Source: Haloarcula litorea (GTDB lineage: Archaea > Halobacteriota > Halobacteria > Halobacteriales > Haloarculaceae). From it: DNA of 64,000 bases. The stretch's first letter is position 1, and each line of letters begins with the position of its first letter. Positions 21,208 to 29,678 of the stretch are shown here, one piece after another. The notes under the pieces were generated by a model, which did not search any database, was not told where the DNA came from, and saw nothing but the letters and a program-made list of their open reading frames with translations. The translations under genes were made by a program, and so were the position numbers. Location of the stretch: positions 1,984,001 to 2,048,000 of the forward strand of contig NZ_CP119779.1 of NCBI RefSeq assembly GCF_029338195.1. The letters run 5' to 3'.

Positions 21208-22419
21208 ATGAGTACACAGGTACACGCCAACCTCACGGAGGAGCAGGTAGCCCAGATCTCCGCGGACCTCGACGAGCCCGACTGGCTGCTCGACGTCCGC
21301 AAGGAGGCCCTCGCGGCACTCGAGGACCTCGATATGCCGGACGTCATCCAGACCCCCGGCCGCACGTGGACGAACCTCGACGCGCTGGACTACGAGAGCC
21401 TCGTCGACCCGCTGGAGTACGCCCAGGAGAAAGACCGCGTGGACGCCGAGGGCGTCGACGTGCTCTCCTGGAGCGAGGCGCTGGACGAGCACGAGGAACT
21501 GATCCGGGAGCACTTCGGCAGCGTCGTCGACCCACAGCGTGACTACCTCACCGCGCTGTCGACGGCGCTGTTCTCGGCCGGCACCGTCGTCTACGTCCCC
21601 GAGGGCGTCGACGCCGAGGACGTGAAGATCCGGACGCGGATGAACAGCCAGTCGCTGTTCAACTACACGCTGGTCGTCGCCGAGGAGTCGTCGTCGGTCA
21701 CCATCCTCGAACGCCAGACCACCGGCGACGACGTCTCCGGCGACCGGTACTACTCCGGCGTCGTCGAGGCCGTCGCCGGCGAGAACGCCTACGTCCAGTA
21801 CGGCTCGCTCCAGACCCTCTCGGAGGAGACGTACAACTACCAGGTCAAGCGCGGCCACGCCGACACCTACGGCACGGTCAACTGGATCGAGGGCAATATG
21901 GGCTCGCGCCTGACCAAGACCAGCGTCGAGTCCCGCCTGCTGGGCGACTCCTCGGAGTCGAAGATCGTCGGCGCGTTCTTCGGCCACGAGGACCAGCACT
22001 TCGACCTCGGCTCCCGCGTCTGGCACGAGGCCGAACACACGACCGCCGACCTCGTGACCCGCGGCGTCCTCGACGACGAGGCGCGCTCGGTGTACGAGGG
22101 GGTCCAGGACGTCGGCCGCGAGGCCTGGGACACTTCCTCCTACCAGCGGGAGAACACGCTGATGCTCAGCGACGAGTCCGAGGCCGACGCGTCGCCGAAG
22201 CTCATCATCAACAACCACGACACCGAGGCCTCCCACTCGGCTACGGTCGGGCAGGTCGACGAGCAGGACCTGTTCTACATGACCTCCCGCGGCGTCGACC
22301 CCGAGTCGGCGAAGAACATGCTCGTCGAGGGCTTCTTCGTCCCCGTCCTCGAGGAGGTCGAGGTCGACGAGCTCCGCGAGGACCTCGACGATCTGATCTA
22401 CGAGCGTCTCCGCGAGTGA
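21208..22419 (+). CDS. sufD: Fe-S cluster assembly protein SufD
   Basis: 403 residues, a SufB paralogue: HEELIREHFGSVV, FSAGTVVYVPEGV, and the C-terminal SATVGQVDEQDLFYMTSRGVD mirror the SufB segments. It pairs with SufB and SufC in the SufBC2D assembly complex. Start is the ATG at 21208 after GGGAGTGA; a GTG two codons upstream is possible. Last gene of the suf operon. Confidence 0.93.
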   Translation: MSTQVHANLTEEQVAQISADLDEPDWLLDVRKEALAALEDLDMPDVIQTPGRTWTNLDALDYESLVDPLEYAQEKDRVDAEGVDVLSWSEALDEHEELIREHFGSVVDPQRDYLTALSTALFSAGTVVYVPEGVDAEDVKIRTRMNSQSLFNYTLVVAEESSSVTILERQTTGDDVSGDRYYSGVVEAVAGENAYVQYGSLQTLSEETYNYQVKRGHADTYGTVNWIEGNMGSRLTKTSVESRLLGDSSESKIVGAFFGHEDQHFDLGSRVWHEAEHTTADLVTRGVLDDEARSVYEGVQDVGREAWDTSSYQRENTLMLSDESEADASPKLIINNHDTEASHSATVGQVDEQDLFYMTSRGVDPESAKNMLVEGFFVPVLEEVEVDELREDLDDLIYERLRE

Positions 22420-22444
22420 GCCGGTAGGCTCACGAGGGGAGGCT

Positions 22445-22464
22445 CGAAAGAACTCGTTCTTTCG
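22445..22464. terminator. Perfect hairpin after sufD
   Basis: CGAAAGAA-CTCG-TTCTTTCG is a perfect 8 bp stem with a 4-base loop starting 25 bp after the sufD stop. It lacks a long T-run, so it may stabilise or end the suf mRNA rather than act as a classic terminator. Confidence 0.4.
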
Positions 22465-22587
22465 GCGTCTTCGGGAGTAATCCACGGGAGTAGCGAGCGG
22501 CGCGCCTCGCGCGGCCCACCGGCCGAGGGCGTGGCGCGCTTCTCCGCCGGCGACAAGACTTTCACCGGATCGGGAACATCCCCAACT

Positions 22588-23004
22588 ATGTCCAGTCACG
22601 GACTGGCCCTCCTGGTCTTCGCTCTCCTCTGGGGAATGATCGCCTTCGCCGTCGCCATCGACGCGGGCAGACGGGGCCGCTCCGGCGGCGTCTGGGGCGT
22701 GGTGACGTTCCTCGGGGGGATCTTCGGTCTCGCGGTCTACGGCATCGTCCTCCTGACGACCGACGACCCGGGCGACGACGACTCGGGGACCGACACCGAC
22801 GGGGTCCGTATCTGCCCGGAGTGTGGCGAGCACCACGACGACGCACCGAACTTCTGCGGCGAGTGTGGTGCCGAACTGGGTCCCGAGGACGACCACGTGG
22901 AAGCCCGGATCCTCAAGACCGGGTCGAGACGCTACTGCGGCAACTGCAAGTCCCGGATCGGCCGGGACGCGGACGCCTGTCCCGAGTGCCCTGCCGTGTT
23001 CTGA
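22588..23004 (+). CDS. Membrane-anchored double zinc-ribbon protein
   Basis: 138 residues. Two transmembrane helices in the first ~55 residues (LALLVFALLWGMIAFAVAI; VVTFLGGIFGLAVYGIVLL) are followed by an acidic linker and two zinc ribbons: CPECGEHHDDAPNFCGECG and CGNCKSRIGRDADACPEC. Such proteins are common in haloarchaea; role unknown. Upstream in-frame ATG-less extension was excluded because ATG at 22588 follows the promoter-like CCCCAACT and gives a normal membrane start. It converges with the GH13 gene. Confidence 0.75.
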   Translation: MSSHGLALLVFALLWGMIAFAVAIDAGRRGRSGGVWGVVTFLGGIFGLAVYGIVLLTTDDPGDDDSGTDTDGVRICPECGEHHDDAPNFCGECGAELGPEDDHVEARILKTGSRRYCGNCKSRIGRDADACPECPAVF

Positions 23005-23014
23005 GTGGCGTGCC

Positions 23015-24658
23015 CTACTCGGCCCGCGTCCGGGGCCGTCCGAGGCGGAGCCAGCAGTAGTCGTACGGTCCGAGTTCGATCGAGAGGGTGTCGCTGTCCA
23101 GCGAGTAGCCACCGGGGCCGAGCAGGTGGGTCGCCACGTCGTCGGGGGCGTCGAGCGTCACCGTCTCGGTGCCGTCGCCGAGGTTGTGGGCGGTCACGAG
23201 CGTCGTCTCGCGCCAGTCGCTCCGGTGGACGAACACCGGCCCGTCGGCGGCGACGACCGTCTGGTCGCCCCGGGAGAGCTCGGGGCAGGCCTTCCGGGTC
23301 GCGACGACTCGCTTGACCCGGTTCAGCAGGGAGTCGGGGTCGGCCTGCTGGTCGGCGACGTTGATGGACTCGGGGCCGTACTCGCCGCTGACGACCGGGC
23401 GGAACAGCGCGTCCGGATCGCCCGCCGAGAAGCCGCCGCCGGCTTCTCCCGTCCACTGCATCGGGGTCCGGACGGCGTCCCGGCCGGACAGGGAGAGCTC
23501 GTCGCCCATCCCGATCTCGTCGCCGGCGACGACGATGGGGGTCCCCGGGAGGGCAAACGAGAGGCTGGTCGCACAGGCGATGCGGTCGTGGTCGCCCCCG
23601 AGGATGGGAGCCAGCCGCCGACGGACGCCGCGGCCGAAGATCCGCGTCTCCCGGTCCGCACCGATCTCGTCGATGGCCCGCTCGAACTCCTCGAAGGGGA
23701 GCGGACCGAGGTTCAGCTCGTCGAAGTTCCGCAGGAAGTTGGCCCACTGGCCGTTCTCGACGACGGTGTCGTAGGCGGGGAGGGTGTCGAAGGCGTCCGC
23801 GAGGTGGCCGGCGTCCTCGTCGGCCAGCGCCCAGACGAGGTGGGCGTTCGTCACGAACGACAGCAGCAGGTCGAACTCGTCGCCGTCGCCGAAGTACCGG
23901 CGGAGTTCGGCGGGCTCGTCGTCGGCCTCGGCCAGCAACACCGCGTCCTCGTCGACGTCGGTGACGGCGGCTTTCATCCGCTTGAACAGCGAGTGTGGTT
24001 CGTCGACGGCCGGCTCCGTCTCGGTCCCCTTCGGCCCGATCATCGGCGTCGCGGCGTCGATGCGGAACCCGTCGACGCCCTGCTCGGTCCAGAACCGCAG
24101 GACGCGTTCGATCTCCGCCTGCACGTCGGGGTTCGCGACGTTCAGGTCCGGCTGGAAGCCGTAGAACTGGTGGAAGTAGTGGGCGTCCGCGACCTCGTCG
24201 TAGCTCCAGACGCCGTCCTCCTCCTCGGGGAAGATGTTCTCGCGGTCCGGGGCGGCGTCGGGGTCGTCGGTCCAGACGTAGTAGTCGCGGAACCGCTCGT
24301 CGCCCTCGCGAGCGCGCTGGAACCACGGGTGTTCGGTCGAGGTGTGGTTGAAGACGGCGTCGGCCAGGACGCGCATCCCGCGGTCGTGGGCGGCGTCGAC
24401 GAACCGACGGAAGTCGCCCATCGTCCCGAGCCGGTCGTCGATGCTGTAGTAGTCCGCGACGTCGTAGCCGTTGTCACGCCAGGGGCTGTCGTAGAACGGC
24501 AACAGCCACAGGCAGGTCACACCGAGGTCGTCGAGGTAGTCCAGTCTGTCCCGCAGTCCGACGAAGTCGCCGATGCCGTCGCCGTCCCCGTCCGCGAACG
24601 TCTTCACGTCCAGCGAGTAGACGACGGCGTCCCGGTACCACGATTGGTTGGCCGTCAT
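23015..24658 (-). CDS. GH13 glycoside hydrolase, trehalose synthase-like
   Basis: 547 residues. Starts WYRDAVVYSLDVKTF, then GDGIGDF, LDYLDDLGVTCLWLLPFYDSP and DNGYDVADYY, all typical of trehalose synthase/maltose-active GH13 enzymes. Catalytic regions are present: ADAVFNHTS, DGFRIDAA (nucleophile Asp), VLLAEAD (acid/base Glu), and a C-terminal beta domain follows DAVRTPMQW. Maltose-trehalose interconversion, useful for osmoprotection, is the best guess, but substrate cannot be fixed: an alpha-glucosidase is the alternative. The start at 24658 has the family-typical N terminus. Confidence 0.82.
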   Translation of the reverse strand: MTANQSWYRDAVVYSLDVKTFADGDGDGIGDFVGLRDRLDYLDDLGVTCLWLLPFYDSPWRDNGYDVADYYSIDDRLGTMGDFRRFVDAAHDRGMRVLADAVFNHTSTEHPWFQRAREGDERFRDYYVWTDDPDAAPDRENIFPEEEDGVWSYDEVADAHYFHQFYGFQPDLNVANPDVQAEIERVLRFWTEQGVDGFRIDAATPMIGPKGTETEPAVDEPHSLFKRMKAAVTDVDEDAVLLAEADDEPAELRRYFGDGDEFDLLLSFVTNAHLVWALADEDAGHLADAFDTLPAYDTVVENGQWANFLRNFDELNLGPLPFEEFERAIDEIGADRETRIFGRGVRRRLAPILGGDHDRIACATSLSFALPGTPIVVAGDEIGMGDELSLSGRDAVRTPMQWTGEAGGGFSAGDPDALFRPVVSGEYGPESINVADQQADPDSLLNRVKRVVATRKACPELSRGDQTVVAADGPVFVHRSDWRETTLVTAHNLGDGTETVTLDAPDDVATHLLGPGGYSLDSDTLSIELGPYDYCWLRLGRPRTRAE

Positions 24659-24752
24659 AGCGCGCTCGCTCGAGTCAACGTGGCTCTCCGGGCTAAAACT
24701 ACCGGGCCGACACAGGGAACGGCTTAAGTTTCGCCCTCTCCGACGTTCGGCT

Positions 24753-24794
24753 ATGACCGCACCGCGACACGCACGCCGGGAGGTGGTCGCGTGA
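24753..24794 (+). promoter_or_regulatory. Leaderless 13-codon leader ORF overlapping the ferritin-like gene
   Basis: A TATA-like CTTAAGTT lies ~26 bp before an ATG that opens a 13-residue ORF MTAPRHARREVVA. Its TGA overlaps the downstream GTG start (GTGA). The Shine-Dalgarno GGAGGTG of the downstream gene sits inside the mini-ORF. The arrangement suggests leaderless initiation on the mini-ORF and coupled or SD-driven initiation on the main gene. The HD gene at 27285 has the same layout. Confidence 0.45.
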
Positions 24795-25273
24795 GCCTGA
24801 CACAGCCGGTCGGTTCGGACCACCAGCTCGCGCGCCTCCTCCAGATCGGGATCGTCCTCGAAGAGGTCGTCGAGGCCCGGGCGACGAAACACGCGGAGGC
24901 GACCGGCACCGACCTGGACCCGGCCGTCGGGGAACTGCTCGAACACGCCTCCACGGAGTCCGCCGAGCACCGCCGCCGGCTGGAGGCCCTCGTCGACGAC
25001 CTGGAGGCCGAGACGGTCCCCTTCGAGGAGATACAGATGCTCGTCGAGGCACAGTACGAGGCCGACGAGGACTTCGACGGCGTCCTGTACGACCAGCTCT
25101 GCAACGAGGAGACCGCGTACAAGTTCTACGACGACCTCATCGCCGCCGTCGAGGCCTCCGACACCACCTTCGGTATCGACCGCGACCGGCTGTTGAGCGT
25201 CCTCCGCGAGATCCGCGAGGAGGAAGCCGAGGGCGTCGAGGACGTGACCGACCTGATGGAGGAACGACAATGA
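24791..25273 (+). CDS. Ferritin-like/rubrerythrin-family protein
   Basis: 160 residues from a GTG start with a strong upstream GGAGGTG. Mostly helical, with carboxylate/histidine motifs expected for a four-helix di-iron bundle: VLEEVVEARATKHAE, TESAEH (ExxH) and NEETAYKFYDDL. No rubredoxin domain is fused. Likely binds or detoxifies iron or peroxide in the cytoplasm. It overlaps the DtxR-type regulator gene by four bases (ATGA), so an iron protein and an iron regulator are co-translated. Confidence 0.7.
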   Translation: MSLTQPVGSDHQLARLLQIGIVLEEVVEARATKHAEATGTDLDPAVGELLEHASTESAEHRRRLEALVDDLEAETVPFEEIQMLVEAQYEADEDFDGVLYDQLCNEETAYKFYDDLIAAVEASDTTFGIDRDRLLSVLREIREEEAEGVEDVTDLMEERQ

Positions 25274-25704
25274 ACACGCAGGCCCAGTATCTCAAGGCGA
25301 TCTACCTGACACAGCAACAGGCCGACGGCCCCGCATCGACCGGCGACATCGCCGACCTGCTGGACGTGAGTCCGGCCAGCGCCAACGAGATGATCGGGAA
25401 ACTGGAGGATCGGGGCCTGCTCGAACACGAGAAGTACAAGGGCGTCGACCTCACCGACGACGGCATCCACCAGGCCCGCGAGGCGCTCCAGAACTACTGC
25501 ATCATCGAGCGGTTCCTCGTCGAGGTCCTCGAGGTCGAGGAGTTCCGGGCCGAGGCCCGCCAGCTGGAGGGGGTCATCGACGAGACGGTCGCCGAGCGCC
25601 TCGACACCATCATCGATCGCGAACCGCAGTGTCCCGACTGCTTCGACGCCGAGGACGACGTCTGTGCGCTGCTCGACGTCGAGGCGGAGGCCACGAGCGA
25701 CTGA
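25270..25704 (+). CDS. DtxR/MntR-family metal-dependent transcriptional regulator (SirR/Idr type)
   Basis: 144 residues. Winged helix at residues 1-60 (YLKAIYLTQ...STGDIADLLDVSPASANEMIGKLEDRGLLEHEKYKGVDLTDDG) followed by the metal-binding and dimerisation domain (IIERFLVEVLEVEE...AEARQLEGVIDE) and a Cys-rich end PQCPDC...DVC. No SH3-like third domain, so it is the short form. In haloarchaea this family represses iron genes at TTAGG..CCTAA palindromes like those at 604, 4626 and 4662, so it is a natural candidate for that control, though genomes often hold several paralogues. Confidence 0.85.
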   Translation: MNTQAQYLKAIYLTQQQADGPASTGDIADLLDVSPASANEMIGKLEDRGLLEHEKYKGVDLTDDGIHQAREALQNYCIIERFLVEVLEVEEFRAEARQLEGVIDETVAERLDTIIDREPQCPDCFDAEDDVCALLDVEAEATSD

Positions 25705-25758
25705 CTCTCGAAGCGTTCAAGTGCGCTCCGGCGGTGCGTACTGACACGCGGCGAGCGA

Positions 25759-25831
25759 AGTCCCGTGGTGTAGTGGCCAATCATAAGGGCCTTTGGAGCC
25801 CTTGACGGCGGTTCGAATCCGCCCGGGACTA
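25759..25831 (+). tRNA. tRNA-Gln (anticodon TTG)
   Basis: 73 nt without an encoded CCA. Acceptor AGTCCCG pairs fully with CGGGACT, followed by discriminator A. The anticodon stem AGGGC/GCCCT encloses loop CTTTGGA, giving anticodon TTG (Gln). The T-arm contains GGTTCGAATCC with standard pairing, and the D-arm is TGGTGTAGTGGCCAATCA. No intron. No integrated element abuts this tRNA. Confidence 0.95.
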
Positions 25832-25903
25832 CTCCTGTGACCCGTTCCCAGGCGGCTGGAACACTGGCTTCGCTTTTTGAGTGATGCGTGTGAACACACG
25901 GAT

Positions 25904-26101
25904 ATGAACGGAATCCTGTCATCCCTCGGCGCATCGGCATTCGGTCACCTCGTCGGCGGGTCAGTGATCGCGGAGACGCTGCTGGGGGTCGTCGTCGCGC
26001 TCGTCCTGTTCGCGCTGTACTACGCGTTCGTTCTCAGACGGGCGAGGCGGAGTCCAGAACACCGTTCGCCGGACGAACGGGGGCCGCGCAACGGCACCTA
26101 G
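25904..26101 (+). CDS. Small single-pass membrane protein
   Basis: 65 residues with one strong transmembrane helix (ETLLGVVVALVLFALYYAFVL) followed by an Arg-rich cytoplasmic tail, a positive-inside pattern. No known family. The stop overlaps the stop of the convergent acetyltransferase gene by four bases. Confidence 0.55.
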   Translation: MNGILSSLGASAFGHLVGGSVIAETLLGVVVALVLFALYYAFVLRRARRSPEHRSPDERGPRNGT

Positions 26102-26826
26102 AGGTAGGCGGCGTCCCAGCGGATGGGCTTGCGGACGTTGCCACAGGAGTCACACTCGATGCGCCCCATCGAGTCCATCGCGTTGGCGAGCGTCTCGCAG
26201 TTGCTGCAGAAGTAGCCGTACCGCTCCTCGCCCTCCATATCGACGTGGACGACGTGGAACGGGGCGACGGAGCCGCGTTCGTGGTTGTCGTGGTCGATGT
26301 AGACGGTGCGACCGTCCTCGGTCTCGACCGGTTCCCGGCCCTGCTGTTGGGCCTCGCTGTAGAGGTTCTCGACGTAGCTCCGCCCGGCGATCTCGACGTT
26401 CTCGGTGCCGACCTGTTCGAACCCCCGGTCCTCGTAGAAACTGTTCCCCTCGGTGTTGTCGGCCAGTACCCGCCCCTCCAGGTGGGCGACGCCGCGCTCT
26501 TCGAGACGGTTCCGGGTCCGCTCGAACAGGTCGTCGGCGATGCCCTTCCCGCGGTGCGCGGGGTCGACGTGGAGCCACAGGAGCGTCCCCGTGTCCTCGG
26601 TGGCCTCGACGCTCTCGGAGAACGCCACGACCTGGCCCGCCTCCTCCGCGACGAGGAGGAGCCGGTCCTCGTCGGCCAGGGTCTCCTCCAGACGGTCCTC
26701 GTCGTACCACTCCTCGATGGCGCTGGTGATCGCTTGCGGACCGAGCGAGTACGAGGCCTGTAGCGACCGGCGAGCGACGTCCCTGATTGCGGGTCTGTCG
26801 GCCGGCGTGGCTGGTCGGATTTCCAT
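26098..26826 (-). CDS. GNAT acetyltransferase with C-terminal zinc ribbon
   Basis: 242 residues. GNAT fold with acetyl-CoA loop VDPAHRGKGIADDLF and NSFYEDRGFEQVG; then a linker and a C-terminal ribbon CSNCETLANAMDSMGRIECDSCGN with two CxxC pairs. The fusion is a known haloarchaeal type (annotated GNAT family); substrate unknown. The start at 26826 gives the standard MEIRPATPADRPAIR N terminus; the longer ORF upstream runs into the AT-rich promoter region. Confidence 0.83.
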   Translation of the reverse strand: MEIRPATPADRPAIRDVARRSLQASYSLGPQAITSAIEEWYDEDRLEETLADEDRLLLVAEEAGQVVAFSESVEATEDTGTLLWLHVDPAHRGKGIADDLFERTRNRLEERGVAHLEGRVLADNTEGNSFYEDRGFEQVGTENVEIAGRSYVENLYSEAQQQGREPVETEDGRTVYIDHDNHERGSVAPFHVVHVDMEGEERYGYFCSNCETLANAMDSMGRIECDSCGNVRKPIRWDAAYL

Positions 26827-27250
26827 ATCGCTATTCTGTGTGGGGACGGTCATAAACGTACAGCACGCGTGTAATGGTCGCCCCGTCGGCGGCGACCAGG
26901 AGCCGAACGGCCGGCAGATATTGCCTGTCCAAGAAAAGCTTATCAGAGTTTGCGTACGTATGGTAATACTACCGGAGGTGACCGAAAAACACAATATAAG
27001 ACGAGTTTGTGTCCGAACACAATTGTCGCCTCAGCCAGATCGTCGTGCTGGCTCCGTCGGGACGGCCGCGCGCACACCGGCGGCCGACGGACCGGTGACC
27101 GGTCCACGGTCGCCGATCGCGCACGCTCGACTATGTCCGCCGCCCCGACACTTTTCGTTCAGTCGCCGTCTCACCGCTGTCGACTCCCGTCGCGAGGGCG
27201 TTCGCCCTGTCGTAACGCCTAAGAGTCGAACGGACCTTCGTGTCTGTAAG
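26827..27250. promoter_or_regulatory. 424 bp intergenic region with TATA box and palindrome
   Basis: Divergent promoter region. AT-rich around 26,930-27,025. An AATATAAG TATA-like box (about 26,992-26,999) is followed by the perfect inverted repeat TTGTGT-CCGA-ACACAA at 27007-27022, and GGTA-ATAC-TACC lies upstream at about 26,961-26,972. The next plus-strand ORF start is about 230 bp away, so this could be the promoter of a long leader or small RNA. No convincing ORF is seen inside. Confidence 0.4.
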
Positions 27251-27301
27251 ATGAATATCGGAACCACTCGCCGGAGGTGTTGCCGTGGGCGTCGAGATTA
27301 G
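27251..27301 (+). promoter_or_regulatory. 16-codon leader ORF overlapping the HD gene
   Basis: ATG at 27251 opens MNIGTTRRRCCRGRRD, an Arg-rich peptide that ends inside the downstream gene in another frame. The GGAGGTG Shine-Dalgarno serving the GTG at 27285 lies inside it. The string CGCCGGAGGTG...CCGTG closely matches the ferritin-like gene leader at 24753 (CGCCGGGAGGTG...GCGTG). Confidence 0.35.
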
Positions 27302-28001
27302 GGAGTCACCAGTCTCGGACGAGGAGTTCGAAGCGATGCGGGAGTTCGTCCACGACTACCTGGCTGCCAGCGTCGAGAACGAGGACGAGGGAGGCCGAAT
27401 GCGGTGGTACCCCTGGCATTCGGCAGAGTACCGGTTCAACCACATCCTCAACGTCGTCGACATCGCGGAGAAGATCGCTCGCGAGGAGGGTGCGAACGTC
27501 GACGTCACTCGCGTCGCCGCGCTGTTCCACGACATCGCGAAGCTGGAGGCCGAGCAGGACGTCCACGCGGAGGCCGGTGCCCGCATCGCTCACGAGTACC
27601 TCACGACCCACGGTGACTACCCCGAGTCGTTCGTCGAACAGGTCTGTCGCGCGGTCGAGGACCACTCCTACCAGGGCGACCTCTCGGACCTCGCACTGGA
27701 GACGCGCTGTCTCATCGAGGCCGACATCCTCGACAAGGTCGGTGCAAACGGGACGGCCCTGATGCTGCTGCGGATGGGGTACGAGTCCCGGACACACATG
27801 GACGCCGCCGAGATGGTCGGGCGTGTCATCGAGCGCGGCGAGGACGCGAAAGACCGCGTCGTCACGGACACCGCCGAGTCGATCGTCCACCAGCGCGTCA
27901 AGCGCGTCCGCTGGTTCCAGGAGTGGCTGGAGGCCGAGGTCGCGGATATGGACGTCGACGACACCCCGGACGACGTCCCGACCGACGTCGGCGGCTCCTG
28001 A
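27285..28001 (+). CDS. HD-domain phosphohydrolase
   Basis: 238 residues from a GTG start five bases after GGAGGTG. HD motifs are in place: H in HSAEYRFNH, HD in LFHDIAKLE, H in VEDHSY, and D in EADILDKVGA. This is the uncharacterised HD family related to YedJ-type and metal-dependent nucleotide phosphohydrolases. It is soluble, with an acidic C-terminal tail. Substrate unknown. Confidence 0.82.
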   Translation: MGVEIRESPVSDEEFEAMREFVHDYLAASVENEDEGGRMRWYPWHSAEYRFNHILNVVDIAEKIAREEGANVDVTRVAALFHDIAKLEAEQDVHAEAGARIAHEYLTTHGDYPESFVEQVCRAVEDHSYQGDLSDLALETRCLIEADILDKVGANGTALMLLRMGYESRTHMDAAEMVGRVIERGEDAKDRVVTDTAESIVHQRVKRVRWFQEWLEAEVADMDVDDTPDDVPTDVGGS

Positions 28002-28024
28002 GGGGATCGGTCCGACCGCGCCGC

Positions 28025-28750
28025 TCAGACCGACCCCGCGGCCCGGAGGAGGAAGAGCAGTCCCGACCCCGCGAGGACGGCCGCGCTCGCCCACGCGACC
28101 GCGGGGGCCAGCCGTTCGACGCGCCGCCGCGCGGCGACGATCGCCGCCGGGAACCCCGTGATCCAGAGTGCGATCCCGCCGAACAGCCCCGCGAGCAGGA
28201 CCGGGTGGCCGGTCCGGACGACGAGCAGCCCGGCGGCGTCGGCCCCGACGACCGGGAGCTCCGACAGCACGTCCACCCGACCGGGGCGTAGCAGGCCGAC
28301 GCCGACGGTCAGCCAGAACAGGACCTGGTAGGGGTTCGTGAGCGCGAGCACCAGCGCCTTCCTGAAGCCGCGGCTCGCGTCGTCGACGTCGCCGGCCTCG
28401 ACCGTCGACAGCGCGTTCGCGTCCGCGACGGCCCCGTAGGCGAACCACAGCATCAGCAGGCCGCCGACGGCCAACATCCCCCGTTCGAGGGTCGGGGTCT
28501 CCCGGACGACGGCCGTGACGCCGACCAGCGACAGGACGAAGAAGCAGGCGTCGGCGGTCATCGCCCCCAGGCCCGCCGCGAAGCCGGCGTCCCAGCCCCG
28601 GAGGGCGCTCTCTTCCGCGATGACGGCGTTCATCGGGCCGGGCGGGGCCGCGAGTGCGAGCCCGAACACGACCCCGCCGACCGCCGTCGGGAGGAGCGCG
28701 AGCCAGCCGCCGGCCGCGAGTACCGGTCCGAACGGGAGCCAGTGATGCAT
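28025..28750 (-). CDS. LysE/RhtB-family amino-acid exporter
   Basis: 241 residues, six predicted helices. The family N-terminal signature is visible as GLALAAPPGPMNAVIAEESALRGW, with GLGAMTADACFFVLSLVG and LTNPYQVLFWLTVG in the expected places (ALTNPK in other members). Likely exports an amino acid or derivative across the membrane; substrate not predictable. It converges with the HD gene. Confidence 0.8.
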   Translation of the reverse strand: MHHWLPFGPVLAAGGWLALLPTAVGGVVFGLALAAPPGPMNAVIAEESALRGWDAGFAAGLGAMTADACFFVLSLVGVTAVVRETPTLERGMLAVGGLLMLWFAYGAVADANALSTVEAGDVDDASRGFRKALVLALTNPYQVLFWLTVGVGLLRPGRVDVLSELPVVGADAAGLLVVRTGHPVLLAGLFGGIALWITGFPAAIVAARRRVERLAPAVAWASAAVLAGSGLLFLLRAAGSV

Positions 28751-28787
28751 CTGTTGTGGATGCGAAAACAGTGAGAAACGCGTCAGA

Positions 28788-29678
28788 CTACAGCTTGCCG
28801 GCCTTCTGCAGCTTCATCAGGTCCTCGGTGTCGAGGGTCTCGCCTTCCTTGAACTTCTGGTAGATCTCCTCGGCCTCCTCGCGGGCGGCCTCCTGCTTCT
28901 CCTCGCGCTGGCTGCGCTCTTCCTGCTCTTCCTTCTTGTCCAGTTCGCGCAGGCGCTTCTGGACGCGCACGAAGTCCTCGTGGTGCTGGTCGGCGGCCTC
29001 CTGAGCCTCCACGAACTTCTCGTGCATCTCGTCGGCCTCGTCGCGGATCTCGTCGGCTTCGCGGTAGGCCTCGATCATCTGGTTGTGGTGCTTCTGGGCC
29101 TCGTCCGCGAGCTCGGTGACCTTCTGGTGGTGCTTCGAAGCCTCCGAGCGGACCTCCTCGGCCTCCTCCTTGAGCTCCTCCAGATCGTCACTCTGGTCGA
29201 GTTTCTCCTTCTTCTCCTGGAGCTTCTCGCGCTTGGTCTCGATCTTCTCGATGAGCTCCTGCTCGTCCTCGGAGGAGAGGACCTCGGTCTGCTGTTTGAA
29301 CTCCAGGTCCTCGATCTCGTCTTTGAGCTCGTCGACGGACTTGCCCTCGTCGAGTTCGAGGTCGTTCTTGACGTTGTCGACCTTGTCGAACAGCTCGTTG
29401 GCCTTCGCGTTGAGCTCGTTTCGCTTGTCCTTGTGCTCCTGGACCTGCTCGTTGAGCTCGTCGCGCTTCTCGCGGTGTTCCTGGGCCTCGTCGACCTTCT
29501 CGCGGGTCTTCGCGTTCAGGTCGTCGCGCTCGGAGGCGCGCTCGGAGGCCATCTGGTTCAGCTCGTTGCGGCGGTCGCGGAGCTGGCCGGCGAGCTTGAT
29601 GAGCTCGCCCTTGGACTTGTTTTCGAGTTCTTCGTCTGTTACGGAAACGTTCTTTGACTGGTCTATCGAGTCTGCCAT
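28788..29678 (-). CDS. Haloarchaeal coiled-coil protein
   Basis: 296 residues, nearly all charged heptad repeats rich in Glu, Lys, Asp and Gln, starting MADSIDQSKNVSVTDEELENKSKGEL. No globular domain before the C-terminal segment EEIYQKFKEGETLDTEDLMKLQKAG, which looks like a short helical hairpin conserved in archaeal coiled-coil proteins sometimes labelled phosphoserine phosphatase. No phosphatase motif is visible. A structural or RNA-binding role is possible. High Lys content is unusual for this genome. Confidence 0.7.
   Translation of the reverse strand: MADSIDQSKNVSVTDEELENKSKGELIKLAGQLRDRRNELNQMASERASERDDLNAKTREKVDEAQEHREKRDELNEQVQEHKDKRNELNAKANELFDKVDNVKNDLELDEGKSVDELKDEIEDLEFKQQTEVLSSEDEQELIEKIETKREKLQEKKEKLDQSDDLEELKEEAEEVRSEASKHHQKVTELADEAQKHHNQMIEAYREADEIRDEADEMHEKFVEAQEAADQHHEDFVRVQKRLRELDKKEEQEERSQREEKQEAAREEAEEIYQKFKEGETLDTEDLMKLQKAGKL

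Noticed and set aside
25759-25831. tRNA-Gln as the attachment site of the integrated element
   Set aside because: The element boundary lies 8 kb away at nth, and no tRNA 3'-end duplicate was seen near 33.8 kb.
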